A stretch of DNA of 49,261 bases from Ministeria vibrans ATCC 50519 (Eukaryota > Opisthokonta > Filasterea): positions 22,016-71,276 of the forward strand of contig CALSCP010001513.1 in NCBI GenBank assembly GCA_943704425.1, read 5' to 3'. Shown in pieces: positions 45,533-49,261 of the stretch. Each line of letters begins with the position of its first letter. Position 1 is the first letter of the stretch. The translations under genes and the position numbers were made by a program. The notes beneath the pieces are model-generated. The model had not been told where the DNA came from. It did no database searches and saw only the letters and a list, made by a program, of their open reading frames with translations.

Positions 45533-48500
45533 ATGAGAAGTGTCGTAACCACCGCATTGGCGTTGCTTCTGGTGACGCTGGGGGGCGTGCGAGGCATGTG
45601 TGACTCGTCGCCGTGTGCAAACGGAGCGACATGTCAGCCCGTGACCAACGCGACGTTCGCCTGTGCTTGTCCCTCCTTGTTTACCGGAGTCGTGTGCGAC
45701 ACGCCTGTGCCAGACGTGTGCAGCTCGTCGCCGTGTGCGAGTGCGGCGACGTGTGTCTTCGACGGCGTTGCGTCGTTCGTCTGCGAATGTGCTGAGCATT
45801 TCACTGGCGCCGACTGCCAAACCGTCGTGGACGCTTGCGAGAGCAGCCCCTGCGTCCACGGTGCGTGCAACTCCGGCTTTGGCAGCTATTCGTGCACGTG
45901 CCACTCGGGCTGGTAAGGCTTTTCGGTGTGGCTGTGTCGGAATTTTACGAAATTCCAAAATGACGTGGAGTTTGCAGCAAAGCTCTCTCTGCTGTTCTTC
46001 CAACGCCCGCTGTTGTCTCAGCGCTATTCCCTACATTGGTGGTGTGTGTGTGCGTGTGAATGAAAGCAGAGGGGCGGGGTGGCGTTGGGTTTTGAGTTGT
46101 GGGGTTGTGGTACTTTTATTCACAAGAATGTGTTGAATTCGCTGTATGAAAACGTGATGCAAGCGGTGTTTGTGTCTCTATTTTGTTGGGTCGGTGTCGT
46201 TGTGGTAAGCTGGTTCATGGGGGGGGGAGGTTGCTGTTGTTTTTGTTCTTGAGCTGAAGACAGTTGTGGTCTCTTATCTTAATAAGGTTGATATGAAAGT
46301 TCTTCCTTTGAAATATTCAATAGTATATATTACCATGGTTTTTCTTTTTTGAGTTTGGTGTGTACACCAACATACAACTACAACTTATCGCATGTTTCTT
46401 GTTTTGATTGCGCGTGTTGCAGGAAAGGACCAAATTGCCAAGTTGACGTCTACGAGTGTGGTTCGCTCCCTTGTGTGAATGGGGGAACCTGTACCGACTT
46501 GGTCAACGGGTTTGAATGCACCTGCGTCTTTGGGTGGGCGGGCACCTTTTGTTCGTTGACTCCCGAGGGAGCGCTGGCAGAGATTTTTGCATTTCCCTCG
46601 CGTGACCCCACCGAGGCCGCTCGCGATCTTTTCAGTGCTTTTCTACCGCCGTTCACACCCACAAGGATACACCAAGCGGCCACTGAGCTGGCGCGCATCA
46701 TGGCTTTGCCAACGTATTGCTCGAGTCTTGCAGCCCAGGTAAAAAAAATCATATAAAATAATTATTATAATATTATTGTTCTTATTATTATTATTATTAT
46801 TTTTTTATTATTATTATTTAAATTTTTTAATGTATGTTGTTAGCAATATGTTGAGACGCTCCTTTCAACGCTCTTGGCTCCCGAATTGCGAACTAATGCT
46901 ACTATTCGTGAGCACCAATTCACAAGAACAGATGCTCAGACTCTTTCGGGGCTGCTCACTGCCTTTACACTTCGTTGCAAAGGTAAAAGGAAAAAATATA
47001 CGTATACGTCTTGGTTCTGTGTTCTTTTCTTTGTTTTGCTCTGCGACAATAAATTAATAATAATAACCATTATTGTCATTATTATTATAAGACGTATTAT
47101 TATTATTAGTATCTTTACGTTTGTGTCTTCAACGTGTTGCTCTGCAACAAAAAAAATAACTCTTTGTGTTTGTTTTTCTTGACAACTTAGATGTGTGTAA
47201 CGTCCAGACGACTACGGGTGTTGGGTCGATCCCTGTGGAGTCGGTGGGATACCTGTCGCTGTCGAATCGGTCGCTTGTAATTGAGGAAGGGCAGTTTCGA
47301 CTGCCCGAGCGCATTGACACACTCTTGCCTGGCTCCAAGGCTTGCTACTTTATGAGTATGTCGCTGCTTTGCGTCAATACGTCTATTCTTGAGGACAACG
47401 ATGCAAACACGGCTGTGCTGGGATGTCCAGTGGGCGGCGCAGTCGAGGGAGTCACGGGTCCCTTTGATGTCAATGACCAGGCTACCTTCCACATTCCTCT
47501 CTACGCCAACGTGGACATTTCAAACTACACCCATGTGGCATGCGTCTACTTTAAAGAGTCTTCTGCTACCTGGGACACTAGTGGCTGCTCTTTGGTCGAG
47601 CTTGATGCTCAGCAAGCCGTTTGCCAGTGCACTCATTTGAGCTACGTGACACTCATTGGTTACACGGCGGTGGCTGCCCCGATTGTCACGCCGATCGACG
47701 CCTACACCTACGTGGGCGCCATCATCGTGTTCTTTGCATGCCTCATTGTTCTTCTTATGTAAGGAACAACAACAATAACAACCAAAAAATTTATAATAAT
47801 CATAATAATCATAATAATCATAATAATAATAATAACAAAAATAATAATAACAAAAATAATAATAACAAAAATAATAATAATAACAAAAAATATAATAATA
47901 ATAACAAATAAAATAAAATAATAATCATAATAATAATAATAATCATAATAATAATACGTTGCTTTTTCTCTACAGATATTGCTTGGTGCCTGCGCTGCGC
48001 ATCAAGGAGAATATGTTCCTGAGCGCTCTTTCCTTCTCTTTGGGCATTGCAGAAATTATCTTTGTGGCAAGTGCGGCAATTGTGTCGCCAAGTCTCTCAC
48101 GTGACGAATGCTTCGTTGCCGGCTTCTTTTTGTACCTTTTCTTCTTGGTCGTTCTCTTTTCACTCTGCGTTCAGTGGGCCTATATGAAAGCGGCCATTGT
48201 TGACAAGGTCAAGCACCGCAACTTGCGCTTCAAAGAGGTAATTATAAGAATACTAATTTTCCCTCGTTAATTAATATGCATAATAATAATAAGATTTTAA
48301 TGAGTTAATTTTCTTTTGTAGTACTTGTGTCACTGCATTTTCTGGCCCATCTTTTTTACGGCCTTTCTGGTGGGAGTTGTGGCAGGAGCAAGCAGTTGGG
48401 ATCCATACGTTGCGTTTGGGCTCACCCACTCGACTGTGTGCTTCGTTCCCAATTCGCTTGCACGCGCCCTTGCCGTGTACACACCTCTTGGATTTGCTCT

Positions 48501-49031
48501 CGCTTACGTCATTCTTCAGTTTTACGCCTGCTATAAGGCAGAGGACATCATGGCGTTTGGTAATGACGATTCTAAAACACATCAATACTACTGCAAAAAC
48601 TTCCGTCCTCTATAAACTTTGATTTTTCAATGACGTGTGATTGTTTCTACATAGCTGTGAACCGCCGACCTGAAATAATGACGGCGAAACAAAAGTGGGC
48701 TGTCAGTCAGTCGGTTGAGTCCCTCAACAACCGGTATGGTGACGAGGACACCAATCGCCGGTGGACCAAGCGCGTGGGGTGGCTCACCTTCTTCATCGCT
48801 CTTGCCATTGCTTCGACCTTTGTTCTCGTTCCCAATACGCAAGTGTGGTCACGGATTCTCTATATTGTCACCCACGTTCTCCTTGCCATTGCTCTTCTCT
48901 ACACCCTTGTTTTGGGTAATCCGGTAGTCACACAAGCTCTGCATGACAGTTGGGAGAGACGATGCGAACGCAGGAAACAACGGAAACACGCTACCGTTGT
49001 TTCTCAGTTGTCACTCGAACCGCTCACTCAG
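45533..49031 (+). CDS. Adhesion G-protein-coupled receptor with EGF repeats and GPS (3' partial)
   Basis: Exons 45533-45912, 46423-46738, 46844-46982, 47191-47758, 47976-48237, 48322-48559 and 48655-49031; at least 760 residues, continuing beyond the window after a GTAAG donor. A signal peptide (TALALLLVTLGGVRG) leads to four EGF-like modules (CDSSPCANGATC, CSSSPCASAATC, CESSPCVHGAC, CGSLPCVNGGTC). A roughly 200-residue GAIN-like region follows. The GPS motif ends CQCTHLSYVTLIG, with the HL/S autocleavage position preserved. Seven hydrophobic spans follow, from AIIVFFACLIVLLMYCLV to ILYIVTHVLLAIALLYTLVL. Glycosylation sequons occur in the GAIN region. Adhesion GPCRs are mainly known from animals and their unicellular relatives, which bears on taxonomy. 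The cytoplasmic tail is basic (WERRCERRKQRKH). Confidence 0.87.
45913..46422 (+). other. 510-bp first intron of the adhesion GPCR gene
   Basis: GT-rich and G-run-rich (TGGGTCGGTG, GGGGGGGGAGG at about 46220). No exon-like stretch is needed; exon 1 and 2 complete an EGF module across it. Confidence 0.6.
46739..46843. repeat. (TTA)n-rich intron of the adhesion GPCR gene
   Basis: TTATTATTATT runs fill intron 2 up to the TAG acceptor. Confidence 0.85.
47770..47960. repeat. AAT/AACAAAAATAAT repeat
   Basis: A-rich array with repeated AATAATAACAAA units in an adhesion GPCR intron between TM1 codons. Confidence 0.9.
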
Positions 49032-49079
49032 GTAAGAAAGATAATTAGAGAGCAAGGAAGAGAAATAGAGTAGAAAAAT

Positions 49080-49261
<182 letters not shown>

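Overview
This is nuclear DNA from a unicellular eukaryote, most likely a free-living flagellate protist. The genes are dense (about one per 1.9 kb), mostly split by many short introns (commonly 45-110 bp) with GT..TAG or GT..CAG ends, and GC-rich exons alternate with AT-rich or simple-sequence introns and spacers. No bacterial operon, ribosome-binding-site, IS or CRISPR structure is present. A cilium/flagellum is implied by a CFAP45-like axonemal protein. An EGF-containing adhesion-GPCR-like receptor, a TMCC-like protein, an AGTRAP-like protein and a myosin-VII-type FERM tail suggest a lineage near Amorphea/Holozoa or another deep heterotrophic flagellate group; this placement is inference only. 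All exon boundaries were built by hand from reading frame, splice dinucleotides and remembered family conservation.

Layout, left to right: Beclin 1/ATG6 (-, 3' exons outside the window); N-acetylneuraminate lyase (-); HPRT (+); a COG3618-type amidohydrolase (-); a small secreted protein (-); a weak hypothetical gene (+); a short chimera of a 2-oxoglutarate-dehydrogenase-like leader with a myosin-type FERM tail (-); an AGTRAP-like membrane protein (+); a GT8-like glycosyltransferase (-); a TMCC-like coiled-coil membrane protein (+); a possibly N-myristoylated protein with an Ada-like metal-binding motif (-); WDR83/MORG1 (+); CFAP45 (-); a dynamin/EHD-like GTPase with membrane segments (+); DPM3 (+, next to an assembly gap); a C2-AGC kinase of the SGK/YPK type (-); MED8 (+); a PKA regulatory subunit (-); DAD1 (+); an unresolved small-gene region (-); an AMFR/gp78-like RING-CUE ubiquitin ligase (-); an importin-13/transportin-3-type karyopherin (+); phosphoserine phosphatase (-); an intronless 1,268-residue orphan (+); syntaxin-18 (-); and an adhesion GPCR (+, 3' end outside the window).

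Strand use is strikingly alternating: from about 7 kb to the right end nearly every gene is divergent from one neighbour (53-273 bp between start codons) and convergent with the other (usually 55-220 bp between stops), which implies shared bidirectional promoters. The genes form no single pathway. Several act in the ER or early secretory system (DPM3, DAD1, AMFR-like ligase, syntaxin-18), and several in signalling (PKA-R, C2-AGC kinase, WDR83, aGPCR).

A pyrimidine/purine minisatellite with the core ATCACTTTGTTTC recurs in introns of at least six genes in both orientations. The best candidates for something new are the OGDH-leader/FERM chimera, the intronless helical giant, the Ada-motif protein, the membrane-anchored EHD-like GTPase, and the unusual GTAC-rich 5' splice sites.
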